Source: Saprospiraceae bacterium
GTDB lineage: Bacteria; Bacteroidota; Bacteroidia; Chitinophagales; Saprospiraceae
Direction of reading: 5' to 3'
Assembly: GCA_041392805.1 (NCBI GenBank)
Contig: JAWKLJ010000002.1
Location: forward strand, 2,371,001-2,435,000
Length of the DNA: 64,000 nt
Part shown: piece by piece, positions 8,836 through 18,056 of the stretch
Layout: each line of letters starts with the position of its first letter
Numbering within the stretch: the stretch's first letter is position 1
Made by a program: the position numbers and the translations under genes
Notes under the pieces: model-generated
The model's database searches: none
The model's input: the letters and a program-made list of their open reading frames with translations, nothing else
What the model was told of the DNA's origin: nothing

Positions 8836-9159
8836 TCAGTTTGTTTTTTTCAAATTTGGATGGTATGGGTAGGCTGCTTCTTTGTATGGAGGTTGGGGTA
8901 ATGGATTTGAGCAGTTGAGCGGGAAATTGGAGGCGATGGTAAAAGTGAAGGTGCCTTCGGTCCAGCAGTCGGTGGTGTGCGGATCGAGGATGGTGGCCAG
9001 GAAGGCATGTTGGTCATCCCAGGTGCCGGTGTAGTAAGCGATGAGATCGAAATAGTCGCCGCAAGGTTCGTCGGTGTGGAAGCCGAGTTGGAAGTCGGAG
9101 GTGAAGAGGTAGTGGTCGGGATTTTGGTGGGGGTAGACGTCTTTGTAAAGGAAGAATGT
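8836..9159 (-). pseudogene. 3' fragment of a gene, no start codon
   Basis: On the minus strand a 107-codon frame runs from a stop at 9160-9162 to a TGA at 8836-8838 with no ATG near its beginning. The translation is protein-like: it begins FFLYKDVYPHQNPDHYLF, continues with EPCGDYFDLIAYYTGTWDD, then ILDPHTTDCWTEGTFTFTI and ends in a Lys/Asn tail. Aromatic and acidic residues are spaced as in a beta-sandwich. The plus-strand frame that overlaps it is low-complexity (Val/Glu/Gly), as expected of an antisense shadow. I take it as the surviving C-terminal part of an unrecognised exported protein whose 5' part has been lost. Confidence 0.5.
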
Positions 9160-9443
9160 TTAGGGAAGCGGTAGCGGGTTGCGACCTGCTTGCGGGTTGG
9201 ACTTGCTGTGGGCGTATGGAGTGGGGTGGGGGGGCTTGCTGTGATTGTGATTGGAGTGTTTAGGGATATGGGGGAAGTTAGGTTTTTTGGGAGTTTTGTG
9301 TAGGAGTCAGGTTTTATGGAGGGGTCAGGTTGGGAGGGGTCAGGTGACCACTTTTTTTTGTGGATGACAGTTAATTCAAATGATTTATTCTATTTTCAGG
9401 GATGAGTAAGTACTAGAACCAAAATATCACAACAAAATCTATA

Positions 9444-10712
9444 ATGATGAAAACCAGCTTATCGCTGTTCCCCACTTTCGGCCTTAGGGCGTTATGCTTA
9501 TTATTCCTGCCAATGCTATCCACGGGAATCTTTGCGCAAACTGAAGCCAAAACGATCATATTTACCCGCGCCAATATCGTCGATGGGCATTTGGATAAGG
9601 TGCTTACTAATGCGACTTTGATCGTAGTGGATGGGAAGATAAAGCGAATAACGCAGGAAGAGGTCGACCTTCCGGGCGATGCTAAGGTTATTGACCTGGC
9701 AGGGAAATACTTGATGCCGGGACTGATTGATGCTCATGTTCATCTTCGGGATTTGGAGTCTGCTCAGCGTGCCTTATACTCCGGTGTCACCACTGCTCGG
9801 AGTATGGGCGTTTCTCATTTTATTGATGTGGGGTTTCGGGAGCTGGCAGCCCTTGGGAAGATTGAATCTCCGGAAATCCTGGCTGCCGGATACCATGTAC
9901 GGCCCAAGCCGGACGACGGCTTCTTTATCGATATGCCTCAAATGAGTGACCTGATGGATGCCGGCATCTATGGAGAAGAAGCCATTAGCAGAATGGGGGA
10001 GGTGATGGTCGCGCATAAAGTGGATTGGATCAAGGTGAATGCCACGGCCCGTGCGGGCCTGCCACAAACAGATCCTCGCGAACCCTATTATAGTGAAAAG
10101 GAGCTCCGCGCTCTGGTTGAGGTCGGCGCCCGGAATGGTATTCCTGTGGCGGCCCACGCCCATGGAGATGAAGGGGGGCAGGCTGCTGTTCGGGCTGGTG
10201 TTAAGAGCATTGAGCACGGTACTTATCTGAGTGAAGCTACCTTGAAATTGATGGCGGAGCGCGGCACCTACCTGGTACCTACCATCGCTATCGTCACTGA
10301 CCTTACGGAGCCCGGTGGCGATTACGACGTTCCCTTTCTGCAAATCCGCGGCCGACACATGCTGCCCCGGGTGCGGCAAACGGCGGCCCTGGCGCACAGC
10401 CTCGGCGTGAAGATCATTGCGGCTACGGATACCGGCTATGGCCCCGACGGAACCCTACGGCTAGGTCTGGAGCTGGAAGAACTCGTAGGCGTTGGCCTTT
10501 CTCCCCTGGAAGCTATTCGGGCGGCAACTAGCCTGGCTGCCGAAATGCTCGGCATTGCGGATCATACGGGGCGGATCGCTATTGGGTTAGATGCTGACCT
10601 GCTCATCCTCGAAGGCAACCCCTTGGAAAATATCGGGGCTGTCCATGATCCTTTAATGATCGTCAATAACGGCAAAATAGTGGTGAATCGGTTAGTGTTC
10701 GGCGAAAAATAA
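9444..10712 (+). CDS. Exported metal-dependent amidohydrolase
   Basis: A 422-residue protein; ATG ATG at 9444 and 9447 are both possible starts. The signal peptide ends near GIFAQ (residue ~32). The amidohydrolase (TIM-barrel) signature is complete: metal ligands His98 and His100 in DAHVHLRD, the bridging Lys197 in WIKVNATA, His238/His240 in AAHAHG, His258 in SIEHG and Asp329 in ATDTGYGPDG. An N-terminal beta segment with VDGKI and a C-terminal GLDADLLILEGNP complete the urease-like superfamily fold. Closest known groups are the imidazolonepropionase-like and prolidase-like exported amidohydrolases; substrate not predictable. Start of the GC-rich block that also holds the three-gene system, but a 370-bp gap separates them. 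Confidence 0.9.
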   Translation: MMKTSLSLFPTFGLRALCLLFLPMLSTGIFAQTEAKTIIFTRANIVDGHLDKVLTNATLIVVDGKIKRITQEEVDLPGDAKVIDLAGKYLMPGLIDAHVHLRDLESAQRALYSGVTTARSMGVSHFIDVGFRELAALGKIESPEILAAGYHVRPKPDDGFFIDMPQMSDLMDAGIYGEEAISRMGEVMVAHKVDWIKVNATARAGLPQTDPREPYYSEKELRALVEVGARNGIPVAAHAHGDEGGQAAVRAGVKSIEHGTYLSEATLKLMAERGTYLVPTIAIVTDLTEPGGDYDVPFLQIRGRHMLPRVRQTAALAHSLGVKIIAATDTGYGPDGTLRLGLELEELVGVGLSPLEAIRAATSLAAEMLGIADHTGRIAIGLDADLLILEGNPLENIGAVHDPLMIVNNGKIVVNRLVFGEK

Positions 10713-11083
10713 GTTCCCCAATAATTTGACGTATATCAAAAGGCTTAAAACCATCCTGGCTACACGTCTAAGCTTGGACAGCAGACTGAGGTGAAATACG
10801 AAGGTGGGATGTCCTCTGGCATTCAAGGTGTAGCCTTTCCCATCCCGACCGCTGGTGCGGGATTTCGCTTTACTCAACTTCCGATTTCGACCTTCCGATT
10901 TTGTCCAGCCTTAGGGCGGGTAGCCAGCATCTTTCGCCTACCTTTTTTACTAGATTCCGATATCCTTGTTCTCTTTTTCAAACCTTTCACATCAAGTTAA
11001 CCAACCGGCTTTTCCTGTTTTTTCTTGCTTTATGTACGTCGTTAAAACAACTTCTGTATATTAGCTATTCTAATACCAAGCGT
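10713..11083. other. Intergenic gap upstream of the three-gene system
   Basis: No convincing gene; the frame of the next gene is open back to 10901 but lacks a credible start and domain there. It holds a 6-bp hairpin (ATCCCG/CGGGAT, 10842-10863). Just before the next gene, the AT-rich sequence CTGTATATTAGC (11054-11065) could be the -7 region of its promoter (weak). Confidence 0.4.
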
Positions 11084-12523
11084 TTGGACATCAAGGAAAA
11101 AAAAGAGCGTCTCCAACAGCTGATCGTGCTTAACCACTTTGAGGAAGCCTTTCAGCAATTATCCCTGCTACTGCCGGTTGCTTCAGCAGAGGCAGGTAGC
11201 CTGGTTATTCTGGAAAATGCGTACTGGACCAATTTGCGGGATGAACGATTGGGCGTTGCTACTCATGAGACTATTGCCCTGACCCGAAACCAACTGCTTA
11301 GAGGTTTGCTGGAATTGATCGAGTCTTTGTCGGAAGAACAGGTGGTGGCTGCCCAGCCTACCGACTTCAGATCGGCAATTGCTGAAATCCGAAACTTGCT
11401 GGTGCGGCAGGAACGCATTCCGCACGCTTTTGTCCGCCTGGAACAACTGATCCAACCGACTTTTGAGCATTACATGGTTTTATTGAGCCCTCTTCGGGTT
11501 GATTACAATACCAATCATACGGACCATGTCATAGCAGGCACCCTGGAAAGGGATAAATACCTGATCACCTTGAAACGAATCGTTCGAGGTCTGGAGGAAC
11601 TGATCAATAAACTCAGTTCAGAATACGATCGCCTTAATGGACAGCATTTTGCGATGGGCAGCGAACTGGCGGTGGTCAGCTGCAATCGAAAAAAGATCAT
11701 TCGCCAGTTTTGGCAACGGTTCGAGCAAAAAGCAGCCAAGGGGCAGCCGATCATGTTCTATCTGCTGGGTGAACAGAAATATAGTCAGGCGGAAAGCCTG
11801 GTTCGCCGGCTGATCACCAATCTCAAGGAAGAAAAACCGGCAGTTAAATACAATGGATTCAGCCAGATCACTATCCCCTTGATCAATTTCCTACCGGGTG
11901 ATGAAGTGGAGGGGTGCCGCTTTGAACTGCGCAAGACCTTCAACCGGGGCTTGCGGCCGGAAGTGCCGGATTTGCAGGCATTGATGAGCCGGATCGATAC
12001 GGATTACCCGCAGCTTAGCCGTCATAGGTTCATTCCCTGGGTCTTAAAGTTTAAAATGCCGGAACATTGCTGGGATTCGATCGGCGCCCAAACGCTGCGC
12101 TGGTTTATTGAACAATTTTGTCGGATCGAGGGTCAATTTAAACAGTGCCTGGTATTCTTTCTCATTGTCGAGCTGGAACCTGCCAAAACGCCGAAAACGG
12201 CTAAACCCAAAAGCTGGCGCCGTCTTTTTGGTGGCAGCTCCTCCGATGGGGCCGGAGAAGCCGTGGACCTGTCTCAAGAATTGCCAGCCATCGCCGAAAA
12301 ATATCCCCAACATACGACGGCCTTACCGCCGCTATCCCTGGTCGAAGAAGAGGACCTGCTGGATTGGTACCGAGATTTCGAACCCAACGAACGTGTTCGG
12401 GAACTCAAGGTGGCAGAGATCATCAGTCAATTACCGCCGGGGAATGTCTGGTTTATGGCCGATGTAGAGCGTTGCCTCCGATCGATCATTGAACAACACC
12501 AGAAGGCTTTGCACGATCTGTGA
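11084..12523 (+). CDS. EAD11-like / inactive-STAND-like adaptor protein of a ternary MoxR-vWA conflict system
   Basis: The frame is open from 10901, but the recognisable fold starts at DIKEKKERLQQLI, so TTG 11084 is preferred (479 residues). Residues ~1-80 match effector-associated domain 11: an amphipathic helix, NHFEEAFQQLSLLLP, then YWTNLRDERLGVATHETIALTRNQL, the conserved NxLxRDERLG-like core. A helical linker follows. From ~203 (NRKKIIRQFWQRFEQ, FYLLGEQKYSQAESLVRRL) the sequence resembles the inactive-STAND region: a nucleotide-binding-like fold without a Walker A lysine loop. EADs act by homotypic pairing, so this protein should recruit an effector elsewhere carrying the same EAD. Next to a MoxR ATPase and a vWA-FGE protein, its role is probably to pass the signal to that effector. 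No membrane span; cytoplasmic. Confidence 0.75.
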   Translation: MDIKEKKERLQQLIVLNHFEEAFQQLSLLLPVASAEAGSLVILENAYWTNLRDERLGVATHETIALTRNQLLRGLLELIESLSEEQVVAAQPTDFRSAIAEIRNLLVRQERIPHAFVRLEQLIQPTFEHYMVLLSPLRVDYNTNHTDHVIAGTLERDKYLITLKRIVRGLEELINKLSSEYDRLNGQHFAMGSELAVVSCNRKKIIRQFWQRFEQKAAKGQPIMFYLLGEQKYSQAESLVRRLITNLKEEKPAVKYNGFSQITIPLINFLPGDEVEGCRFELRKTFNRGLRPEVPDLQALMSRIDTDYPQLSRHRFIPWVLKFKMPEHCWDSIGAQTLRWFIEQFCRIEGQFKQCLVFFLIVELEPAKTPKTAKPKSWRRLFGGSSSDGAGEAVDLSQELPAIAEKYPQHTTALPPLSLVEEEDLLDWYRDFEPNERVRELKVAEIISQLPPGNVWFMADVERCLRSIIEQHQKALHDL

Positions 12524-12575
12524 TCGAATCTCCTGTAGGGGAGGTCAATAAGAAGTGTTTTTAAATTGAAAATAC

Positions 12576-13508
12576 ATGAATTACTATCAAGATTTTCAGA
12601 AAAAGGGAATCCCGGATTTTGATCCGATTACGCTGGATCGTTTGCAGGCCGGGGATGCTTACCTCCTTAGTCCAGCCTTACAGCGGGCGGTCGACCTGGC
12701 CATTTTCCTGGGGCAACCTTTGCTGCTGACGGGAGAACCAGGTACGGGAAAGACCGAGCTGGCTCGTCACCTGGCCAGCCACTTCTCTCCGGAGGGAACG
12801 GCAGATCGTTTCCATGTTTTCAATACCAAAACGACATCCACCGCTCAGGACCTGTTCTATCGCTACGATTCCTTGCGGCACTTTCATTATGTGCAGAATC
12901 ATCGCGACGAACTTTCGGATGAGGAGATCGAATCGCGGTTTATTGATTATCAAGCGCTTGGCAAGGCCATTAAATCCGGACAACGCGCTGTGGTGCTGAT
13001 CGATGAGATCGACAAGGCGCCGCGTGATTTCCCCAATGACATCCTGGATGTGATGGTGAAATTGTCTTTTGAAATACCTGAATTGGGCTGGGTGGGTGAT
13101 CGGCGAATCAGCACCGACCAGGCCAATCGCCCCATCGTTATCCTGACCTCCAATTCGGAAAAAGACCTGCCAAATGCTTTTCTGCGGCGCTGTGTGTTTT
13201 TTCACATTGAATTTCCGGATGATGAATTGCTCGAACGCATCCTGGCTGCCAAGATCGGTCATTTTTCCGCGGATCAGCTGCGGCAGGTGGTGGCGCACTT
13301 CCACCGGATCCGGTCGATGTGTAAGCGCAAGCAACCCTCCACTGCCGAATTGTTGCAATGGACCATGGCCCTGGAACAGCTGGATGCCTTGGGCCGACTG
13401 CCCATTGACCAGTTGGACAACCCAAACGAGGTACAAAAAAAGGAACTGCTCTCCTCCTACAGTATCCTGGTAAAGGATAAGGAGGATTTAAAGCAAGTGC
13501 TGGAATAA
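12576..13508 (+). CDS. MoxR-type AAA+ ATPase
   Basis: A 310-residue protein from ATG 12576, 52 bp after the adaptor gene. Walker A is GEPGTGKT (residues 53-60), Walker B is VLIDEID (Asp143, Glu144), sensor 1 is VILTSN, and the arginine pair in NAFLRRC (near 205) supplies the finger. Residues 1-50 are the usual MoxR lead-in (LLSPALQRAVDLAIFLGQPLLL). The C-terminus is a helical lid ending DKEDLKQVLE. MoxR ATPases work with vWA-domain partners as chaperone-like remodelers. Here the partner is plainly the next gene. In the ternary conflict systems this ATPase is thought to set the threshold for effector activation; that role is inferred. Confidence 0.9.
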   Translation: MNYYQDFQKKGIPDFDPITLDRLQAGDAYLLSPALQRAVDLAIFLGQPLLLTGEPGTGKTELARHLASHFSPEGTADRFHVFNTKTTSTAQDLFYRYDSLRHFHYVQNHRDELSDEEIESRFIDYQALGKAIKSGQRAVVLIDEIDKAPRDFPNDILDVMVKLSFEIPELGWVGDRRISTDQANRPIVILTSNSEKDLPNAFLRRCVFFHIEFPDDELLERILAAKIGHFSADQLRQVVAHFHRIRSMCKRKQPSTAELLQWTMALEQLDALGRLPIDQLDNPNEVQKKELLSSYSILVKDKEDLKQVLE

Positions 13509-13544
13509 CCAGGAGGCCGACGGCCTTCAATAATCAATTGACCA

Positions 13545-16500
13545 CTGCCTGATCATTACCACATATTACCCTTCCTAAAAGCCCTTCGCAAAGAAGGCTT
13601 TGCCCTGGGGATAGATGCCTATCTGCGGGTAGCGCGGGTATGGCAGGAACTGCCGGAAGGTGAATCCCCTGCTATCATCCGCGATTTTCTTTGCCCGATT
13701 ATTGCCCAAGATGAAGCCAGCCAGGAACGTTTTCGTCAGATATTTCCGAAATACGCCCATTTGCTGGGAATAAATTGGGTACAAGAGCGCAGCGACCAGC
13801 CGCCAAAACCGTCGCAGGCAGCCCAGCTAATCGTCCCGGCCGGAACCCGTCCCAACCGATACCGTTATTTTTTGGGGACCGTCGCCACGGCAGCCCTGCT
13901 GGGCACTTTGATCTGGTTTTTTTATCCTAAACCAGCACCAACTGCCATTGAAACGCCGCCGGTAGAAACCCCTATCGTCGGTTGTATGGACAGCACTGCC
14001 GTCAATTTTAATCCACAGGCTACCGAACCCTGCGAAAATTGCTGCGAGCAGCGTTCTGCTGCCGACCCTGTCGAGAAACCCAACCGGGTGACGCTATCTC
14101 AGCTGGCGCTGCGGGATTCGGTATCGGTCAAGCCCCGTTTTGCCGCGATAGAAGAGGCCCCACTCCCGGCGCTGAATGCCTTACCCGAGAATGGCTGGCA
14201 GTGGCTCTCCCGGTATAAATGGCCGGCCAGCTTTTTGCTTTGGGGCTTATTGCTGACGCTTTCTTTGGGCTATTACTTATGGCGACGCGCCGAAAGCCAG
14301 TACCTGGCCCGCCAAAACCGCGCCGACGAGCCGCCCTACCGGCTGCCGATCAAGATCCGGCGAGCACAACCCATCGCCCTGAGTGATGAGTTCTCCCTGG
14401 CAGTTAACCGCCTGCGTGGACGGGAAATGGGGGAGCGAAGTCGGCTTGATTTACGCAAAACCGTGTCGGCTACTATCCGCCGTGGCGGTTTTGCTCATTT
14501 CCAATACCGCACCCTTACCCGGCCGGTGGAATACCTCCTCTTGATCGACAAACAGGCGGAGCAAAACCACCAGTCGCAATTGTTTGAATACGTCTATCAG
14601 TATATCGCGAGGCAGGAAGTATATGCCGAGCGCTACTTCTTCGACGGTGATCCCCGCTATTGCTGGAACGATCAACATCCGGCCGGCCTGCCGGTGGAGC
14701 GGCTGTTGCAACGCCACAGTACGGCCCGTCTATTGGTTTTGGCCAATGGCTATAGTTTCATTAATCCTGCTTCCGGGCAACTGGAGGACTGGACCCGAAG
14801 CCTCAGCGGATGGCATCAACGGGCCCTGCTGAGTCCGGCGCCCATGGCGGGCTGGAATTACCGGGAAGCCACCCTGGCCCAATTCTTTCTGGTACTGCCC
14901 TCCAATGTGCAGGGACTGGTACAGGTAGTCCGTCACTTTGAGGCGCTGCCGACACCCAGTCTGCGCGAATGGAAATACGATATCGGTCGGGAGGACCTGC
15001 CGGTTCTCATCGACGAAGAGCGGGTGGTAGCGTCCCTGACGGGCGTCCTGTCGCCTCCCTTGATGAGGTGGCTGACGGCCTGTGCTGTGTATCCTGAGCT
15101 CCATTGGGATCTTACCCTGGAGTTGGGGCAGGCCCTCAACGAGCCGGAGGAGGAACTGCTGCGCTTTGAGCAGGTGGCCCAACTGGCCCGGCTCCCCTGG
15201 TTCCGGGAGGGCTATATGCCTGCGGATGTCCGCCAGCAACTCCTCCAAAGTACATACCTCAGTGATGATGACCGACTGGCCGTGCGGGCTGCCATCGTCC
15301 GTGTCCTGGAAGTCAATACGCCGGACAATCAGCAGAGCTACGCTTACGAAGAGCACCAATTGCACCTGGCGATCAACAAGGCGCTACTGAGCCGACTACC
15401 GGCTGAGCGACAGGATTGGATCCGCCGCTATCGCGAATTGCACGCCAAAGGGGTGCGAGAGGATCAGGTGAGTATGGTGGAATTGGACCGGCATTTCGAT
15501 AGCTTACTCGATTTCCGGTTACCACAGACCTTTTTTCCCAAAGGCCGCAGGCTGTTGGGCTGGCGCAGTGGCGTACCGATAGTCATAGCAGCCTTATTGG
15601 CCCTATTGGTGTGGGGACTAGGCCGGCTCGTTCCCGATCCTTGTGGAGGTACCATCGCTCAGCTTCCTTACGCCACGGAACGCTATTGCCTGCAAACGCC
15701 AGAAGACAGCCTGGCCTTCTTTGCCCACGAGGCGGTCCGGTATGTGGATAGCCTACAACTGGATTCCTTGTTATTGCGTCGTTCGGCTACCGTGACCGCC
15801 ATCCGCCTGGATACTTTACAGATCGGGCAAAAAGACAGCTTGTATTATGGTCCGGTAGAGGCCCGGCTATGGAACCTGGGAATCGCCGCCTACCATGCCG
15901 GAGAATACGATAAGGCGACTGCCATCGCCGGCAAAATGAAAGAATTGCTGGAGGCGGAATCCAATGACCGGATCGCGCAGGGCGCCGGTCCCGTCGCCTT
16001 CCTCGACGATCCGCAGCAATTGAAATGGGGCTACTACTGGCAATGCCTGGAGCTACTCGGCCGGTCGGCCTTTTTTGCCAATAACCGTCCAGTAGCCGAA
16101 TCATTCGCTGGGCAGGTGGAAGGAGCTGGAGCATATGCTGCCTTGCTTGCGGCACCCAACTTGCGCACCCTGCTCGATTATGATTTTGTCGACTCCCTCA
16201 TCCAGACCCGCATCCGAGTCCGCCGGGGCAATCGCTATGGGTTCCTCGATCCGGCCGGGCAAGCGCTTTGGACCGGAGATCAATTGCCCTTTGATTATGC
16301 CTTGAATTACCAGGAGGATGGAGAATCACTGGTCACCACCGGGACCCGACAATGTTATGCCGGACTGGACGGCCGGCCTATACCGGGAAAATGCTTCACA
16401 AAACTCATTCGCTATCAGGACCCGGCTACCCTCAGGTATGGCTATGACAACGAACTCGGCTTCCAGGTCATCCCGGCGCGGTACCTCGAGGCAGGTGAAT

Positions 16501-18056
16501 TTACGGCCGATGACCTGGCCTGGGTAAAGCGCCCGGGAGATACCGGCTACGGCTATATCCGGTTTGACGGCTCTTCTCTCTTGCCCCGCAATGAGCTGGA
16601 AGAAGTCCGCGATTTCAGTGCCGGGCTGGCGGTGGTCAGGCAGAACGGAAAGTACGGTTACCTGAATACCCAGGGGAAACTGGCGATCGGCTTGTTGTTT
16701 GATGAAGCGGAGGCTTTTAGGGATAATCGGGCCGAGGTGCGTCGAGGCACCCGACGCTACAGCATTGATCGCAGTGGGCGTTGTGTCGGGGGGGATTGTC
16801 CGGTGCGGAACTATGCGGGCCAGGTCAGGGGCCAGCTACCTAATAGCCAAAATCCTGGACCTGTCGCCGGGGTACAGGTCACCATAGCCGCGCATAATAT
16901 AGCTACTACCACCGATAACCAGGGTGCCTATCGGTTCGAGCTGCCAGAAGGGGTCGATCCCGCCGACCTGGAGATCACCTTACAGAAGCCCGGTTACCAG
17001 CCGTCCAGCTTCCGGCCGCAGGTCTCAGCAGAGAGCCCGACGCTGGTCACCCTGAGTCTTTTTACTGGCCTAACCCTCACTGCGCTGGCCGACCGCGATC
17101 AGGATGGCGTGCCGGATGCGACCGACCAATGTCCGGATGAACCCGGCAAGGCCGAAGACCAGGGCTGCCCCCCCTGCACCGACACCGACCAGGACGGCAT
17201 CTGCGATGCAGCCGATAACTGCCCGGATGTGGCCGGACCTGCAAGCAACCAGGGCTGCCCAATTGTAACACCCATCCTTCCGGAAATGATCTCTATCCCC
17301 GGCGGCACCTTTACGATGGGTTGCCTGAACGGAAGAGATTCGGATTGTTATAATTCGGAAAACCCGGATCATAAAGTGACTGTCGGCAACTTCGGCATGA
17401 GCAAGTACGAGGTGACCAACGAGGCTTTTGCCGCTTTTCTTAACCTCAATGGAGCGGGGAATAAAGCAGAAGGTGGGGTGGAATGGATAAATTTATCGGG
17501 GAGCTTTGGAAGCGAACGTTGCCGAATAAAGGAAAATAAAGGAAGCTTTACGGTGGAAGAAGGCTTCGAAAAGCATCCGGTCATCTATGTCAGCTGGTAC
17601 GGCGCCCAGGCCTATGCCGCCTGGCTGAGCCGCCAGACTGGCGAAACCTACCGCCTGCCGACCGAGGCGGAATGGGAATATGCCGCTCGCGGCGGCGCCA
17701 AAAGCCAGGCTTATCTGTATGCGGGCAGTAATGACCCTAAGGCGGTGGCGTGGTATTGGGATAATAGCGGCAGTGGCACTCATCCGGTTGGCCAATTGCG
17801 GCCCAATGAGCTGGGCTTGTACGATATGAGCGGCAATGTCTATGAATGGTGCGCCGATGATTGGCATAGTGATTACAAAGGGGCTCCGACTGATGGCAGT
17901 GCCTGGATCGACAGCCCAAGAAGTGCCAGCCGGGTGATACGCGGCGGGTCGTGGAACGACTACCCGGCCCGCGTGCGTTGCGCTAATCGCGTCAACAACC
18001 GCCCGGGCGACAGGAACGGCGTTTTAGGTTTCCGGCTTTCCAGGGCGGGGCGTTAG
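13545..18056 (+). CDS. Envelope-spanning CoxE-like/vWA protein with WG repeats, TSP3 repeats and C-terminal FGE (C-lectin) domain
   Basis: The first usual start is TTG 13761, but the frame is open from 13542 and the upstream codons encode LPFLKALRKEGFALGIDAYL and an F..IFPKYAHLLG segment, the conserved N-terminus of CoxE-like vWA partners of MoxR. Only CTG 13545 (or ATA 13563) could serve as start; I use 13545 (about 1503 residues). Order: CoxE-like part (1-80); TM1 (~109-127); a loop with GCMDSTAVNFNPQA, an extracellular-type Ca/Cys motif; TM2 (~225-248); vWA-like domain from ~325 (VEYLLLIDK, with a degenerate metal site); TM3 (~675-697); helical repeats (~770-805); WG-type repeats (~890-1080); carboxypeptidase-regulatory-like domain (~1085-1172); TSP3 repeats (~1178-1238); FGE/SUMF1 domain (~1245-end) ending in RVIRGGSWND and GFRLSRAG. 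Motif sides imply vWA inside, FGE outside. Confidence 0.85.
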   Translation: MPDHYHILPFLKALRKEGFALGIDAYLRVARVWQELPEGESPAIIRDFLCPIIAQDEASQERFRQIFPKYAHLLGINWVQERSDQPPKPSQAAQLIVPAGTRPNRYRYFLGTVATAALLGTLIWFFYPKPAPTAIETPPVETPIVGCMDSTAVNFNPQATEPCENCCEQRSAADPVEKPNRVTLSQLALRDSVSVKPRFAAIEEAPLPALNALPENGWQWLSRYKWPASFLLWGLLLTLSLGYYLWRRAESQYLARQNRADEPPYRLPIKIRRAQPIALSDEFSLAVNRLRGREMGERSRLDLRKTVSATIRRGGFAHFQYRTLTRPVEYLLLIDKQAEQNHQSQLFEYVYQYIARQEVYAERYFFDGDPRYCWNDQHPAGLPVERLLQRHSTARLLVLANGYSFINPASGQLEDWTRSLSGWHQRALLSPAPMAGWNYREATLAQFFLVLPSNVQGLVQVVRHFEALPTPSLREWKYDIGREDLPVLIDEERVVASLTGVLSPPLMRWLTACAVYPELHWDLTLELGQALNEPEEELLRFEQVAQLARLPWFREGYMPADVRQQLLQSTYLSDDDRLAVRAAIVRVLEVNTPDNQQSYAYEEHQLHLAINKALLSRLPAERQDWIRRYRELHAKGVREDQVSMVELDRHFDSLLDFRLPQTFFPKGRRLLGWRSGVPIVIAALLALLVWGLGRLVPDPCGGTIAQLPYATERYCLQTPEDSLAFFAHEAVRYVDSLQLDSLLLRRSATVTAIRLDTLQIGQKDSLYYGPVEARLWNLGIAAYHAGEYDKATAIAGKMKELLEAESNDRIAQGAGPVAFLDDPQQLKWGYYWQCLELLGRSAFFANNRPVAESFAGQVEGAGAYAALLAAPNLRTLLDYDFVDSLIQTRIRVRRGNRYGFLDPAGQALWTGDQLPFDYALNYQEDGESLVTTGTRQCYAGLDGRPIPGKCFTKLIRYQDPATLRYGYDNELGFQVIPARYLEAGEFTADDLAWVKRPGDTGYGYIRFDGSSLLPRNELEEVRDFSAGLAVVRQNGKYGYLNTQGKLAIGLLFDEAEAFRDNRAEVRRGTRRYSIDRSGRCVGGDCPVRNYAGQVRGQLPNSQNPGPVAGVQVTIAAHNIATTTDNQGAYRFELPEGVDPADLEITLQKPGYQPSSFRPQVSAESPTLVTLSLFTGLTLTALADRDQDGVPDATDQCPDEPGKAEDQGCPPCTDTDQDGICDAADNCPDVAGPASNQGCPIVTPILPEMISIPGGTFTMGCLNGRDSDCYNSENPDHKVTVGNFGMSKYEVTNEAFAAFLNLNGAGNKAEGGVEWINLSGSFGSERCRIKENKGSFTVEEGFEKHPVIYVSWYGAQAYAAWLSRQTGETYRLPTEAEWEYAARGGAKSQAYLYAGSNDPKAVAWYWDNSGSGTHPVGQLRPNELGLYDMSGNVYEWCADDWHSDYKGAPTDGSAWIDSPRSASRVIRGGSWNDYPARVRCANRVNNRPGDRNGVLGFRLSRAGR
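17951..18035 (+). other. Candidate DGR-type variable region in the FGE domain
   Basis: The codons after GGSW are aac gac tac, then ccg, gcc cgc; later cgc gtc aac aac cgc, ccg, ggc gac, agg, aac ggc. Nearly all putatively variable positions are NNC, the outcome of adenine-specific mutagenesis of AAC codons, while the intervening codons (CCG, GTG CGT TGC GCT AAT, AGG) look constant. The segment lies at the exact C-terminal place where FGE-type DGR targets vary, followed by a GC-rich GGTTTCCGG...GGGCGGGGCG stretch. The block is GC-rich anyway, so C-ending codons are partly expected. No template repeat or reverse transcriptase is in the window. Confidence 0.5.
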
